Notes: a model not told the origin generated them from the letters alone. A DNA stretch of 64,000 bases from Glandiceps talaboti (GCF_964340395.1 NC_135555.1:8628931-8692930); one strand, 5' to 3'; positions 1 to 13,179 are shown, counted from the first letter of the stretch. A program made the numbers and translations.

Positions 1-3000
1 AGCAAATCACATATATCATTCACTGGTCTGAATCACTGTATACACTATACAGTATATTATACCATGCACACGCCAAGTTGAACAAAAATATGGAATATAT
101 TCTGGTCGTTCTATGTCACGACAACATGTTTCTACGTCACTGCTGTGTTCAAGATATGAGTCAAAACCTTCAGTGCCATTACTTTCCCCAATTTTTCTTT
201 GATATTACTGGCGCTGGTATAATTATGTTATTCTCCAATATTTTTCTACATTTATATGGAAAATACTAATGACCTAAGGGTTGTCACTACTCGGGGGAAA
301 ATATGAATTCGAAAGTGATGAGAATCAGACTTCGATGGTTGGACAGTGAAATATTGTCATATGAAGACAGTTACTATTTATTTCACTGTCCATTCTCTCA
401 TGATTTACGAATGCATTTCTATAAAAGCTTACTTGAGTCATATCCAAATTTTGCAAACTCTAATGAGTAAGACAAATGGAACTTTATAATGACCAATATG
501 CCTAGAGCAACTAGTGAATATATTCAACAAGCATACACCAGAATGTGTAATCAGTTATATATTTCATCGTAATACTGTTACTTTCCTTTACATGTTATGA
601 ATTGACTGTGCTCTTTCCATCTTGCATTTCTTTAAGTTAATTAGTAAATTTTATGGTGACAAATAAGCTCGATGGGCTGGGTGATGTATTGACTTGCTGT
701 TATTTTGATTGTCAATTTGTGAATGTATAGTCACATCTCACTATAAAAAACAACTCTTACTACTTCTACTACAGTAACTATAGTCACTTTGGAATGATAA
801 ATAACTTACATGTAGTTTTGATTGATCTACTAAAGACCATTGGTCCCACTGGAGATTAATTAAAACATTTCAATCATTTCAAATTAACCATTCCAAAGTA
901 TATTTCACTTTCCAATTTAGAAACATGATCAACACATTTTCCAGTACATTTGATTCAAGATCAGATACAGGAATTATTATATTTCCTTTCGTTATTCTGT
1001 TAAAATGTCCACATGGCTGAGTAATGGGTGCTACGGATTTCTAATTTAATAATAACTTTTTGCTATGTTTTTACTACTTGGCTGGCAAACAAGATCAGTT
1101 GTTTCTTATTAGCAAACACAATTTTCACAGTCACGTAAGATTTTGTGATCACCTAAAATGCAATGTTTCAAACACTAATTAACTTTTGAATAAAGTAATA
1201 AATAGTGTATGAGGCTTGGCAGTACCGTGTAGTTTTAGAAATAAAATAGTAAGTAACCTTTGACCTGTAATACTGAGTAACAGAATGGTCAGTTAATGAA
1301 CGTTATAGTTACATGACCACAATAATCTCTGTGTGGCATAATACAACTATAGCAGCAGACAGTACTGTACAACTTCATTTTATGCTTCCCTTGTGCTAGC
1401 AACTCTTCTCTAATCATTTATTTGTTTCTGATATCCGTAGGATTATCACCATGCAGTTACTTAGCAACACTTGCCAAGTGGGAACTCTTCAAGTGGTCCT
1501 GCCCACTCAATCACATGTTCAATCAAAGGGATATGTTTTGTGGGGGTTTTACCTGCTGATAACAATTATACTAGTGTGACCCCTACAAATAACTAATCTA
1601 TCCTGTAGCAGTGATTTCAAAGCAACTGTTGTTGATGACAACTACTCTGTTACATTGTATGTATCAACACCATATGTCTGACTTATTGCAAAGTTGAGAT
1701 ATACATGATTGCACAATGATAGGAAATCATACAGTAAATTAAAATTTTTTACCACAGAAGAGAACATTTTATCAGATTGTTGTCAGGCAAGTTCTATTTT
1801 CCCCAATATGTTCACTGTGTTAAAAGAAAATTTGATACTTGTTGTAGTAAACTGCAGATACTGGCTGCTGTGGAAAAATTGTGCAAAGATCAAAATATAT
1901 ATATTCATAGTCACATCCATCATTTCATCATTTCACAGGTAGTATTATTATTTTTGTATTATCGATGCTAAAAGATGGAAAAAATGTGCCTGTAACTCAC
2001 TCTTAGGACAACTGTGCAACTTAAGGTTATTACAGTATTGTTAAGCTGTGGGTTGCCAGTCTCTAGCTGTTGGCTGCTGTGGAAAAAACCATGATCATAA
2101 AGAAGTTTGAAACTACATCAAATTCAAAGTTTTTACAAAATGGTTGGGGATTCAACACATAATATTTGACAAACAGAGAAATCATACAGCCTTAGCATTG
2201 CTGAACAACAGTGTAGAAGTAGTTGTTGACTTCAAGCCATTAGCTCTAATTACAGTCTTGCTCCAAGTAGTATGGATTCCAGTATATAAATATCTATGCA
2301 GTTGATATTTGCAAAATTTTACCTTGAATTCTGTTAAGTTATATTTTGAATTGTCTGAAAAGCCATATGGTGTTCCTGTAGCTAATACTTGAGTCCTAAT
2401 ATAGTACATTGTAGTGATTACTTACTGTACGTGTGGAACTTCAATGTTAATTAAACTACTCATGATAAATGTTATCATTGGTGACCTTTGCTATGACTGT
2501 CACGACGCTCATGTTTTTGTTATTAGATGTAGTTTCTAGTGTTTCCCTAAGGATGCAAAGCAACACAAGAAAAGTGGACTCTGCAGAGTATCAAATAGAT
2601 AACTAATTCATTCGATCAAGAGATCAACTGAAGTACCAAATGATGCTGCACTCTTGGACTTCAATGTAGAGGAAAATTCTGAATCTAAGATTTTGAAGTA
2701 TTCATAATATTACAATGTTGAGGTACATTTGTATAACATGGGATTTGCTAATTCAGAAACTGAGTGTATTTCTAATTGATTACCATTTCATCATAAAGTC
2801 ACTGCTTTATCTATATGTAAGTAAACCACATAAAACAATATGTCACTTCTACTGGAATCGGCTCCATATATGGTTTTCCCAATAGTTTCAATCATTTGCC
2901 TCATTGAGAGAAATACTTAGGTCACATAAGGGGCCTTGTTACAATGAGCTGAAGAAGCATGATAAAACCCTATGGTCAAGAGGATATGTTCTGCCTGAAT

Positions 3001-3299
3001 TGGTAAATGAATTAAGTAAAAAACTTTGGGACCAACCAGACTTGCTTAATGCACGGCAATTAATTTTTAATGTGTAGACTCGTGTTTCCTACACCATGGA
3101 ACTATACTGTAAGATTTTTGTAGCACAAAACAAGTCAAAATTTGTCAAAGATGGTTGATGAGATAATCAATTTGATTAGCTAGCTATACTTCATACTATT
3201 AGCTCTGTTAATAACACAACTGACCTTTATATGAACTTATAGCTTATTGCAAATTGTTATTTCGTTTTGCCATTAACTTGTAAAAATATAAGGACTAAG
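1..3299. other. AT-rich non-coding DNA, no gene seen
   Basis: Only short, non-homologous open frames with ordinary stop density occur. Probably intron 1 of gene B or intergenic DNA. No clear repeat element was delimited. Confidence 0.6.
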
Positions 3300-3515
3300 G
3301 TTTGCAATTCCATATCATCATTTGAACTAGAATCCCCTGAACTTCATATGAACTCAGTCACATGGCCATGTATTGGTTGGGTATCATTTAGTCATGCATA
3401 ATTCACATGAACTCAGTCACAATGCCATGCATTGGTTTGGCATCACTGGAACTCATGCAGTCACATCAGTTACTGGTTTGGTAACATTTAGTGATTCACA
3501 ATTCACACTGTTATT
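3300..3515. repeat. Degenerate direct repeats with AACTCAGTCACA core
   Basis: Units like catatgaactcagtcacatg followed by gccatgtattggttgggtat recur two to three times (about 3345, 3405 and 3450) with drift. This is an old short tandem duplication. Confidence 0.55.
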
Positions 3516-3667
3516 AGCAATAGGAAAAATGGTAGTGCAGTCATTAACAGACAATTTGAATGATAAATGTCAGACAAATTTTGGTTCAAAAAACTCAGTA
3601 AGGTATACCTTGCATTCCATAGGTATTTCACATTTTTTTCCAGATTGCCACACCTGTCATTGTTGGG

Positions 3668-3853
3668 GTTCTATACAGTGTGCCCTCTAGGCCAATTTGA
3701 CACGCCACTGATGCACACAATTTCTAGTGACGCACCAAAATTTGTGTTCCCCTATCTCTTACTATGGCGTCACTCACAATAAGTCACAGTTTTTCTCATT
3801 TTGACTCACAACAACAACATTTGACTTTCATTAGAGGGCACACTGGTTCTATA
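3668..3853. mobile_element. hAT-type MITE with perfect 14-bp TIRs and 8-bp target duplication
   Basis: The element 3676-3845 (170 bp) begins CAGTGTGCCCTCTA and ends TAGAGGGCACACTG, a perfect 14-bp inverted repeat. It is flanked by identical 8-bp direct repeats GTTCTATA (3668-3675 and 3846-3853). An 8-bp duplication and a CAG...CTG terminus are the signature of hAT transposons. There is no coding capacity, so it is non-autonomous. The intact duplication implies a fairly recent insertion. Confidence 0.9.
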
Positions 3854-5103
3854 CAACTTCAGCAAAAATAGCTCATGATTGTATATGAATTGATGGCAGA
3901 ATGGATATAATTTCATGATCAAGTGAACACATCACAATACTTTAAAAAGTCAGACTCTTATTTCTGCATTCATTCATTCATTCATTCATTCATCATTTGT
4001 ATATGCACAAATGAACATGCAATATAGCAAAGGAAATACAAATCACTATTCATACAAAATGAACATGACAAAAAAGCAAAAAGCTGTCAACCGTTAGGCA
4101 ACACACCATCTGATTAATTGTTTTTGTGTAATGGAATTTCAGCTCAAATGGTAGCATGCCAGCTGAGTTACTTCCACAACAACTGACATGTACACTCCTG
4201 CTTAACAGACATCCCTAATCTAACCTTTAAAATGCTGTTCACATCAAATGGTGGGCAGAGTGACAGCTCATTTAAACTACCCCCGTGATATTATCTTCAA
4301 CGTTTCACGTTAAGAACAATTGAGATAAGACTCAACATTCGGTAGATATAATAATTCACCTGATAACATGATTTTGTAATTATAAATTAGATTTGAACTA
4401 AAATGCAAAATTTGTCAGTACTGTAGTTGTCCCATAAACATGAAATTTATACTTGATTTGGGCGTGTTATACAAATGTACATGCCTACATTGTACAGTTA
4501 CATGAGACTGTGACTGTCTGGGCAAGCAATCACCATCCACAGAATACATCAAATCACGGAAATGGAAATGTTAATGCTAATTATGTATTTTTTTCTAACA
4601 TGGCATTGTATATATACAATTGACTGAGAATACCTAAATCTATACTGTATATTTTTTTAAGTCTGTGAGATATGATAAATTATAAAATCAGGTGTAGTTG
4701 CTATGGCCATCATCATTGAAGGTTGTCACGGATTACAAAAATATAATTCAAATGTAACCATAATCATTTTGATTTTGTCCAAAACTCATTATTTAAGCTG
4801 TTGCTATCCATATAATGGTCATAGTTGCTATGATGTCTGTTTTTGTTTGGAATGCTTGTACTCATTAACGGGGCAAGTCAGACTATGTGGGTTATTATAT
4901 CTATCGAAAGTTGGGATTTGTCTAATGTTTTATTTAAGAATATTACTTGAATAGCTTAGTACTGGCTAAGTACTTCTGTTTATCATATATGTGTCAAATG
5001 CCAACCCATCAATGAGACTTTTACATACTTATTAAAATATCCCCACCACATATCATATCAATCTGCCAAACACAACTAAAATAAAAAATATTACCACAAT
5101 ATC
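3854..5103. other. AT-rich non-coding DNA with a short (CATT)n tract
   Basis: A tetranucleotide tract lies at about 3966-3994. Nothing else recognisable. Confidence 0.55.
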
Positions 5104-5598
5104 AAGACAAGTTAAGCCACCGGCTCCCTGTAGCGTAGTGGTCAGCGCACAGGATTAGCAGTCGGGAGGTCACGGGTTCGAATCCCACTGGGAAACAGAT
5201 TTTTCTGTGACTGACCCAACACCCAGGGTGAGTTTTCTACAGACTCGATGGGTAGGCTGTATGGGCCGTGACTCATTCCCAAGACGAGTATGAATTTGGG
5301 GGGACTCCTGGAGTAATGACTCAAAAAGTCGTGGACGATTACTCACATGGAGCCTGCAGGTGCTATGTTTGCTGGGCCTGGGTGTCTCTGGGATAACCTG
5401 TGGACTGGCTGGGAAGTTCTTGACAGTTCCACAGCAACATGATATAGAGTATGCAACATAGCCTTGTCACATAGTACCAAACCTGAATGGTTTTCTGTAG
5501 CATTTGTGTGTGTTTGTGTGTATTTGTCTGAATAACAGAAAATCACCGGGAGCAATTCCCAGCACCAAAAAAAAGAAAGAAAAAAGACTAGTTAAGCC
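5104..5598 (+). mobile_element. tRNA-derived SINE with 15-bp target-site duplication
   Basis: The head at about 5119-5195 has a Pol III A box TAGCGTAGTGG (5131-5141) and B box GGTTCGAATCC (5175-5185) in tRNA-like spacing. A body of about 300 bp follows, with no coding frame, and then an A-rich tail (5566-5583). Flanking repeats AAGACAAGTTAAGCC (5104-5118) and AAGACTAGTTAAGCC (5584-5598) match at 14 of 15 positions. I do not recognise the body (for example the segment from 5225 to 5330) as a named core domain. The tRNA-like head lacks a full tRNA fold and CCA end, so it is not a tRNA gene. Confidence 0.88.
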
Positions 5599-6004
5599 TA
5601 TAGGCAAAATCTTAATTTACTCCCAATTTGTATATGTATCACTGATCAGATAGCTTTATCAATCAATTCCCCATCTAGAGACCTTAGTATCTATAATCTA
5701 GTAGGCATTTGCCTAAGCTATGTTCCTACAATGCAACAAGGGCAAACAATTCAGACTATAGTGAATTCTAGATATCTGTAGATTATACATATCCCCTGAC
5801 AAGCCATTCAATGATTCATGGAAGGGTACAACAAATACTTCTAAATAATATCAATATGACAATTAAATCTGGAAATTGTATACAAATTATGCATTTCCTA
5901 TCATCACAATTCATTTTATTTTATCATTTCATTATTAAAAAGAGTCTAAAGTTAACCTAGGAAACCTTTATTCATCTTTATTTGTCTTGAGAATAACTTT
6001 ATTC

Positions 6005-6130
6005 AAATTGAATTGAATTGAAATTTATTCCACCAGAAGAGAAAAATATATACACAAACTCTGAAAGCAACGGATAGAACATTTCTGGTGAGGGCCATGG
6101 AAATAGTTCGTAGGAACTAATCAATGTCCA
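6005..6130 (-). mobile_element. Probable non-LTR retrotransposon 3' end (TTCAA-type tail)
   Basis: On the minus strand a short unique segment ends in AATAAATTTCAATTCAATTC, a pentamer-tailed end typical of some CR1/RTE-like LINE families. Only the 3' end is present and no coding sequence is visible. Confidence 0.4.
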
Positions 6131-7196
6131 TGGACCATGCATGTAGATAATAAATACAAATTGAGAAGGTGAAGAACATATTTATATCACTAAATTCTTA
6201 ACCTTTCTATAAGTGAATGCATATAAAACATGCTGATGATATATATGTCTTGATTTATTCTATTCTTATCACAAGCCTCAAACAGCTGGTTAACAGATGA
6301 CACTTGAGTTTGTTTTACATGATGGGTAAGTTGTGCTACAAAATAATAAAGGTGAACTAACTTACATGTACAATAAATCTGCATATAACAGGATGTTAAT
6401 TGTTAACCTGCATAAAATGGTATCATCTCTAGTTTTCAACGTGCATATACTCTTATTTCTATTTACTTCAAATAAAATTTTACCATCAGCGCATGTCATA
6501 AAAACAGCAATATGATTTCTTGGTTGATACTACGACTTCTACCCCACACACTATGCTTGCATTACTATGGGTGTATTAGAATAAGTGATTTTCTTGTTCT
6601 ATTTTGACCCTCTAGCATGAGATAAAATGGTATTACATGCACCAAGAGCAAATGAAAAGCAATGAAATATTTTGACTTGGTCTTCTTTTTTTTCAATATT
6701 CAAAAAACAACGTACTAAATTGCATCTGGTATTGCTACGTGGGTGTCAATAAATCAACACACAGGTACATTAGATGTTTTCATCAATTTGTTTTCATTTT
6801 AAGAAAACAGGCTACATTTATTAAATAATATATTGTAGTTGCATACAAAGAGTAGATCAATTCAATTCCAACTCACATCTACATTTTGCATATATTTCAA
6901 TATTTGTGGTTGATTTAATTACTAATCATATTAAGGCCACATGCAATTTTACACATGCAACTTACTAACAATACACTAAAATACACTAAAATGTTAGAAT
7001 TTACCTGGAATTTGAAACCCAAGGGGAGGATTTATTTACAAAGCAGTCTCATAAAATATTCAAAATAGGTTTTAGTTGGCAATTATGGCTGTCAATCAAA
7101 GTTTTGACATTTAAAAAAATTCATACAGTAACAAAGCTGAAAAACAGTTTGATGTTCCTTATATTATTTGACATAAATAATTCACAGTGCATAGTG

Positions 7197-7310
7197 ATAA
7201 TAATAATAATAATAATGTTGGGTTCTTATATAGTGCTTTCCCACACCGTGCTCAAAGCACTTTACAATTATTACCCCTGGCTCGGATCAGAATGGCACAA
7301 CGACCCTGAT
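7197..7310 (-). mobile_element. CR1/L2-like LINE or SINE 3' tail with (ATT)n
   Basis: On the minus strand the sequence runs through AAAGTGCTTTGAGCACGG and GGAAAGCACTATATAAGAAC, then ends in (ATT)n. The GCRCTATATAA plus (ATT)n ending is a widespread L2/CR1-type 3' tail. Coding sequence is lost. Confidence 0.6.
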
Positions 7311-8164
7311 AGTAAATTTGCTATCAACATCAGGTATTCATACATACATACATACTATACATATTTCATAATATCATTATCACACATACATAATTCAAAT
7401 AACTGTTTGGCATATTATTGAAATATACATGGAAATTATTTCATTTTTAAAAAATCATTAAAACAGCATCAGTATGAAAAGTTTGAAGTTTCTAAAATCT
7501 TCACAAGTTGAAAATATAATGAGCCTAAATTCATCAAATAAACATTATATCAGTAACCTCATAATTCAAAAGATCTGTAAGTCTGTAATTATCAAGTAAC
7601 ATTTTTCCTTTACGCTGTCAACCATAGTATAATTACATCCTGTTCACTATGGTAATCCTGTGACTACTTCATTACTTGAGTACAATTTGAAAATTCCTTT
7701 CAAAGGCTGACTGAAATATCCTGTAATCTGTGCATAATAAAGGTGTCTGCATGACATTGCATCATTTGATAAGGGAAATTAGTATTCACATCAAGTATTT
7801 TAGTATATAGACAACACATTCTAAGCGAATAGCTATATCAATCAACCATTAAGTGTTGTCTGAGCTTCACTGTAAATAGTTGATGCCACAACTCTTTTCA
7901 TTAATACAGCCTCAACCCACTGATCATACAGTAATCCACTTAATCGTGTTTAATGGAAGATGTAATGATCCATTTGGTTACACATAGAGTAGGCAGACCA
8001 ATTAAAGACATATCCAGTTTTGCTACAGACATTAATCACTTAATACCAAATGGGAATACCATATCTGTTACCTAATCTCTTCCTAAATGCAATATGAATC
8101 TATAGCTTTTAATTAGGAAAATTACAAAATGTATTGAAACAGTAGGTTAGCACTCACTTTCTTT

Positions 8165-8450
8165 CTATTCAATACCATATCTAAAATGGCTGAGATGAAT
8201 ATGCTACTACAACCTTCATATCTGATGGCTATGATGAATATGCCAATACAACCTTCATATTTGATGGCCATGAATATGCGAATATAACCATCACATTTGA
8301 TGGCTGGATGAATATGCCAAGAATACAAACCTTCATATCTGAAGGCTGCAATGAATATGCATACACAACCTTTATATTTGATGGTTGAAATAAATATGTC
8401 TATAAAGCATATATATTTGATGGTTGAGATAAATACATCAAGATACAACC
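8165..8450. repeat. About 40-bp tandem repeat, roughly seven degenerate units
   Basis: Units contain ACCTTCATATCTGATGGCT and GATGAATATGCC-like cores. An open minus-strand frame across it (repeating YEGC..IFI) results from the repeat, not from a gene. Confidence 0.75.
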
Positions 8451-8540
8451 TTGATTTCCTACTTGTATAACTAGCAATTATGTATCAACTTGAAGGGTTA
8501 CACTGATAGGTATGTTACTTTAAACAATAGTTTGCAAATT

Positions 8541-8610
8541 CCCCCCCCCCCTAAAAAAAACAAAAACAAAAAAAATTAAGAAAAAAAAACAAATTAAAAA
8601 AACAAACAGA
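8541..8610. repeat. Poly-C and A-rich low-complexity block
   Basis: A C-run at about 8540-8552 is followed by A-rich sequence to about 8605. It may be the decayed tail of a retroposon, but no body was recognised. Confidence 0.5.
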
Positions 8611-8687
8611 AATAAATCTATTGCATGGAAAGTGAGTAATGAATTGAATCAATATAGTGCAGATCTGCAATAATGCTAAAATACAGC

Positions 8688-9053
8688 AAGGATTTAGTTC
8701 AGAGTTAATTTAGATTGATAACACTGTTAAAGATTTAGTGTGGTGTTATGTTGATATTATGCAGTAAGTTGCAGCTACTGTTTGTTCTTAAAGTGACTGT
8801 CTAGATTTTACAGAACAGTGTTCTTAAATCCAAAACGAATACAGGAATTGCTAAAAAAAATATATGTATATATCATTCCTTGGCTATCCTCCTTCCTTAC
8901 ATTATTCACAGAAAATAGTTTCCTTCCTCCTCAATCCTGTACTATTGATCTAGACATAATCACTTCGCAACTACGGTACTAGCTGCTACTCATTGGATAA
9001 TATCAACATAACACCACACTATCTTTGTTAAACTAACTCCAAACTAAATCCTT
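8688..9053. mobile_element. Foldback element with arms of about 85-95 bp
   Basis: The left arm (8688-8785, starting AAGGATTTAGTTCAGAGTTA) is repeated inverted and diverged at 8970-9053 (ending ACTCCAAACTAAATCCTT). Both arms share GTGTGGTGTTATGTTGATAT. The roughly 185-bp spacer has no coding capacity. Probably an old MITE; no target duplication is evident. Confidence 0.6.
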
Positions 9054-9523
9054 TCATGTAATGACCAATTCTTTGCATCTTTAATTTCCTTCACGACAGG
9101 TCTTAGAAGCTATCCTCTTACAGTTAAGATGCCGTGTTTATAATAGAAAGTGCAATTGCGACTTGTTTATTTTGTGATATTGTACCTCACCATTTCTATG
9201 TAAATTATGTTTGTTGACATATGGCAGTCACCAGACATAATAATTGTTGCAGTCTGAGACTGAAAGGTTTAAATTTATTGGAACTAATCACTTCAATTAC
9301 TGTCTGTCAAAACATACAATGTCTTTAGAGATTGTGAGCTGCTGTCATTCATAGTCTTAATTTGGATAGTTTTCATGCAATATATCCTCTAGCACATCAC
9401 CCTGTCTAGATTATAGATAGTAAGCCTTTAAAATTGTTATCTTACATGACAGCATTTCCTGTATAAAATAATTCTACCGTAAAAACCTCAATGATTATTT
9501 CAAGACTGTAGTGTAGACCATAG

Positions 9524-9700
9524 CTCTTTAAACTTCAGCAAAATGTATCTATTCCTTATGTACACAGAGCAGCCGGATCATTTTCAATTTCATTTGCCGG
9601 TGCTAAAATCTGGAATAATCTTTCAACAGATCTGAAACATCTCTCATCAAAATGTGAATTTAGAAAAGCATTAGGAGAATACCTTATCAGTGATATGTGA
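9524..9700 (+). pseudogene. LINE reverse-transcriptase ORF2, C-terminal fragment
   Basis: The open frame reads IPYVHRAAGSFSISFAGAKI then WNNLSTDLKHLSSKCEFRKA, ending LGEYLISDM and a stop at 9698-9700. The pattern of a hydroxyl-rich SFS, (G/A)xxxWNxL and FRKALxxYL is the typical C-terminus of CR1/jockey-type non-LTR retrotransposon polyproteins. Everything upstream (reverse transcriptase and endonuclease) is absent, as expected for a 5'-truncated copy. Confidence 0.8.
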
Positions 9701-9952
9701 CTACTAAACATTCTACCAAGTCTTTCATAGTCCTGTCTCTGTATTATTATTTATGCTAAAGTGGATTATTTGTAATGTGCGGTGGAGCCAAACTTAACTA
9801 GCAAAGAGTTATTTTTTGGACTCCAAAATTGCCAATTCTGTTTTGTTTATAATTATAGTATACTATAATTGTGCTACTACGGACATGTAAATTTTGACCC
9901 TGAAACTGGCAATAACTATGAATGAAAAATGAATGAATGAATGAATAAATGG
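9701..9952 (+). mobile_element. 3' UTR and (GAAT)n tail of the truncated LINE
   Basis: About 220 bp of non-coding sequence follows the LINE stop and ends in a GAATGAATGAATGAATAAAT tail at about 9929-9952, as in non-LTR elements with short tandem 3' repeats. A clear target duplication was not seen. Confidence 0.55.
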
Positions 9953-11361
9953 CATTTTGGTATCTATTGTATTGTTTATATATTATAAACCAATTAATTG
10001 TCAACACAAAACGAAGGAAATCAGTTATGGGTATCTTATAAGCTATAAGTTGCCAAGGGCTTATAAACAGGTTTAACGTATAGCACTACGTAGTCTGCAT
10101 ATAATTATATATGGGGATCAGATTAAGATGATGCTCATTGCACTACATGACTCTGAACATGTAACACATTCACAGAGCTCATACAACATCTATGAAACTG
10201 CCATTTTAGAGAGTATGTATTACACTATTGTACTTCAATAAAGTATTATGATATATAGGAAAGAAATTTGCCACTTCATCGGAAACTAGTTGCGTTTTGG
10301 GAACTGCATTCATGAAAATGCTGGCTTGATACACATTGGAAATGTTGAGATACCGACCCGGAATTGAAAATTAAAATGTTAGCAAACTCTAACAAATTAT
10401 GGTATGTTATACATTTCAATTGTTTTGACAATTTCAACCCATTTCATCCACACAGCTATTAGACTCTTTTACAGTACTAGTACCTCCAAATTTGATAGAA
10501 TAATGATACATATGAAGAAGGTGGTCCAAAATAACACATACAAGTGAGAAATGCTGACTATAAATTTAAAATTCTGAGAGATTATACACGAAAGTATACA
10601 TTACTCTATAACGAATTACCTTGAAGTTTGTCTACATCTAAGAGCTATTTTTGACTTAGTGTCTAATTTACAACTTCTGTTATTAAAGGAAACTACAATT
10701 ATCCAATTTAATCTGATATACATACAGGAAACTACAATCACCAACTTTAATCTGATATAAGATTATAGGCAAATTGACAAAAGACAGCCTATAGGCATAA
10801 TGCATATTGACAATTCTATTAAAACTCTCCACAAAATACATTTATAACTCTTCATCTCAGCTACATAAAATTGACATTTTATCTCTTCCACAATGGAGTT
10901 CATTTGGAAAAAAAAAAAAAATTCTGCATATCTGCATGGTACTTTGCATGTATGAATGGAACACTAATTGCTCAGAAAGTGTCACTGTGACTATAGATAG
11001 AGCAGTAACACTGATAGTCAACTCAGTATGTGGTTCTTTATGTATCCAGCTGAGGTATTCTGGTAGTTTATAAATTATAGGGTTCTAATACTTTATTCAG
11101 CTGAGCCATTCACATAATTTATATTTCTATAACATTCATATTTCTGTATTATATATCAGAAACCTTGACTTGTGTGATCAATACCTTCATTCATCACTCA
11201 GTATTTGGTATGCAGTATACCTTCAATGACACTCAACATTTAATTCATTTCCTAAACATTTCTTTTATAGTCTTCGTTTTAATATTGGATTTGCTATCAA
11301 GATTTCAATTTTGACTTTGTCTAATTTACATATCTCACAGTTATGTGTTAACAATTTTGTC

Positions 11362-11362
<1 letters not shown>
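9953..11362. other. AT-rich non-coding DNA with one 43-bp direct duplication
   Basis: GGAAACTACAAT followed by TTTAATCTGATATA recurs at about 10687 and 10730. An A-run occurs at 10909-10921. No exon was recognised. Confidence 0.5.

Positions 11363-11442
<80 letters not shown>
11363..11442. repeat. (AG)40 microsatellite
   Basis: Eighty bases of perfect AG dinucleotide. Confidence 0.98.
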
Positions 11443-11444
<2 letters not shown>

Positions 11445-13179
11445 GTATTTAATGTTTCATATGAAATGGCATATGTGTATATCCCTGTTCACAAACTCAT
11501 AAAATATCAAATGTACATGCAGCTGCCCAAATCATCTGTTTTTAAGAATATCAAGAAATTTTATTGACATCTCTAAGTAACTCAATAGGCATCTTGACAT
11601 GACATGTATACATAAATGTGCTAGTGTAAGCCTCCACAACATAATATAATTGAATAATTTACTGTCTTGCCTCAAACATTTTGTTCAAAGAGCAACCTTT
11701 TCGTAGACATCAAATAAACTACAGACATTGTTTTGAGGCCTTTTTGCATAACTTACCATTGTAATGACTTGTACCCTAACCTTTTCAAAGATGACATTCG
11801 ACATAATATACTGTTACCTCATTACTTCACTGCTCTTCAAGGTACACAATTATGTCAAACAGGAAATTTAGTTGAAGTATAAAGCTGAAGGAAGGAACTC
11901 ATTGGCAAGTGTTACTGATTGGGAAGATCCTAAACTATAATTGTTCTTTCCAGGTACTTTGAAAAAAGAATTTATTTGTAAACTTTATCGCTAATGGCGG
12001 GTTATATGGTACTGAAAAAGTTAATCAACTTATAAACAGACTACATTAATATATTTTTATGAACACTTCAACAACTCTCTAACAGCTAGTATATATGAGA
12101 AGGATAAGTGTTATGATTCAATGAAAATGAAACAATTATTTATTGAGGAAAAAGTGTAGCATGTGTCTGTTAATTGTCAAAGCATACATGTACATGTGTG
12201 TATTATGTACAGAGTCCCTGTAAACCAGTCCAAGCTCATGTATATTTGGCAGTCTCTAGTCTAAGAGCACTTTGGTAAGAAGGTGCAATGACATTGGGTA
12301 CAATCTAGCTGTCTGCAAAATTTGTCATAAAACATCTGATATTACATTATTCTCAGATTTAGTCTACAATCTCAGATTGAATTGTATATCCCCAAGTGTA
12401 TTTCAGATAGCTTAAAGACAATCCTTCAGAATTAAACCTTTCAGCCATGACAGGAGAAATTCACCTTTCCCGAAGTCATGACTCAGCTTTTAATGGATTA
12501 TCCTTACAGCAAACGTGTCACCACGAGATGAAATTATTAAGCTTACTCTACATGTACAACACTCCTAGCACCAGAAAATGTACAGTGCAGACTAAATGAC
12601 GATGAGCAAAGAGACAAAAGTTATCTGCATTCATTCATTCATTCATCAATCATTCACACGTAACTAAAATTCAATTAATTTAAAAGGTTGGCATATCCTT
12701 AGTAGTCAATGAAATTTGGTCATCCATTGTGTAAAACCTTTTATAACTTTGATTGACACAAGAAAATGTTATCAGATTTAGTATTTCCATTGTGAAATGT
12801 TTGAATGTAAGCATTTGAACTATCACTTTCAATTTTGGATCCATTGAATCCATTGATTCAACCAAAAACAACCTACGCATCTACAGTGCCTGATGGTATA
12901 CAATCACATAGTTTCTAGTATATATTGTACTCTTAGGCTGGTTTTACGGCACATGCAGGAAGCTTGCTGTTTGACATTTAATTGTCACTTACTAGATACA
13001 TGTAAGTTTCATTATGATTTATGTCATACACAACAATCCCTTTGTTTTCACGAACACAAAGAAGACAAAGAATTTGTTGTAAAATGTGACGTCGTCACAA
13101 GAGGTATTCCCATAAACCCTTGCAATAAATTCCCAAAATGGCCAAACACATGTCAAGTGCAGCAGGGCATCACTTAATC
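11443..13179. other. Non-coding DNA, no gene seen
   Basis: A (CATT)n tract lies at about 12630-12648. A 94-codon plus-strand frame at 12893-13177 has no recognisable similarity, signal or splice context and is treated as chance. Confidence 0.5.

Noticed and set aside
5119-5195. A free-standing tRNA gene
   Set aside because: Promoter boxes are tRNA-like, but the acceptor stem does not close, a long body and A-tail follow, and the whole is flanked by a target duplication, so it is a SINE.
8122-8448. 108-codon minus-strand frame with YEGC..IFI repeats
   Set aside because: It follows a 40-bp tandem repeat, with no homology and no splice or promoter context.
12893-13177. 94-codon plus-strand frame with many cysteines
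   Set aside because: No recognisable domain, no signal sequence, no supported splice sites; expected by chance in this much DNA.
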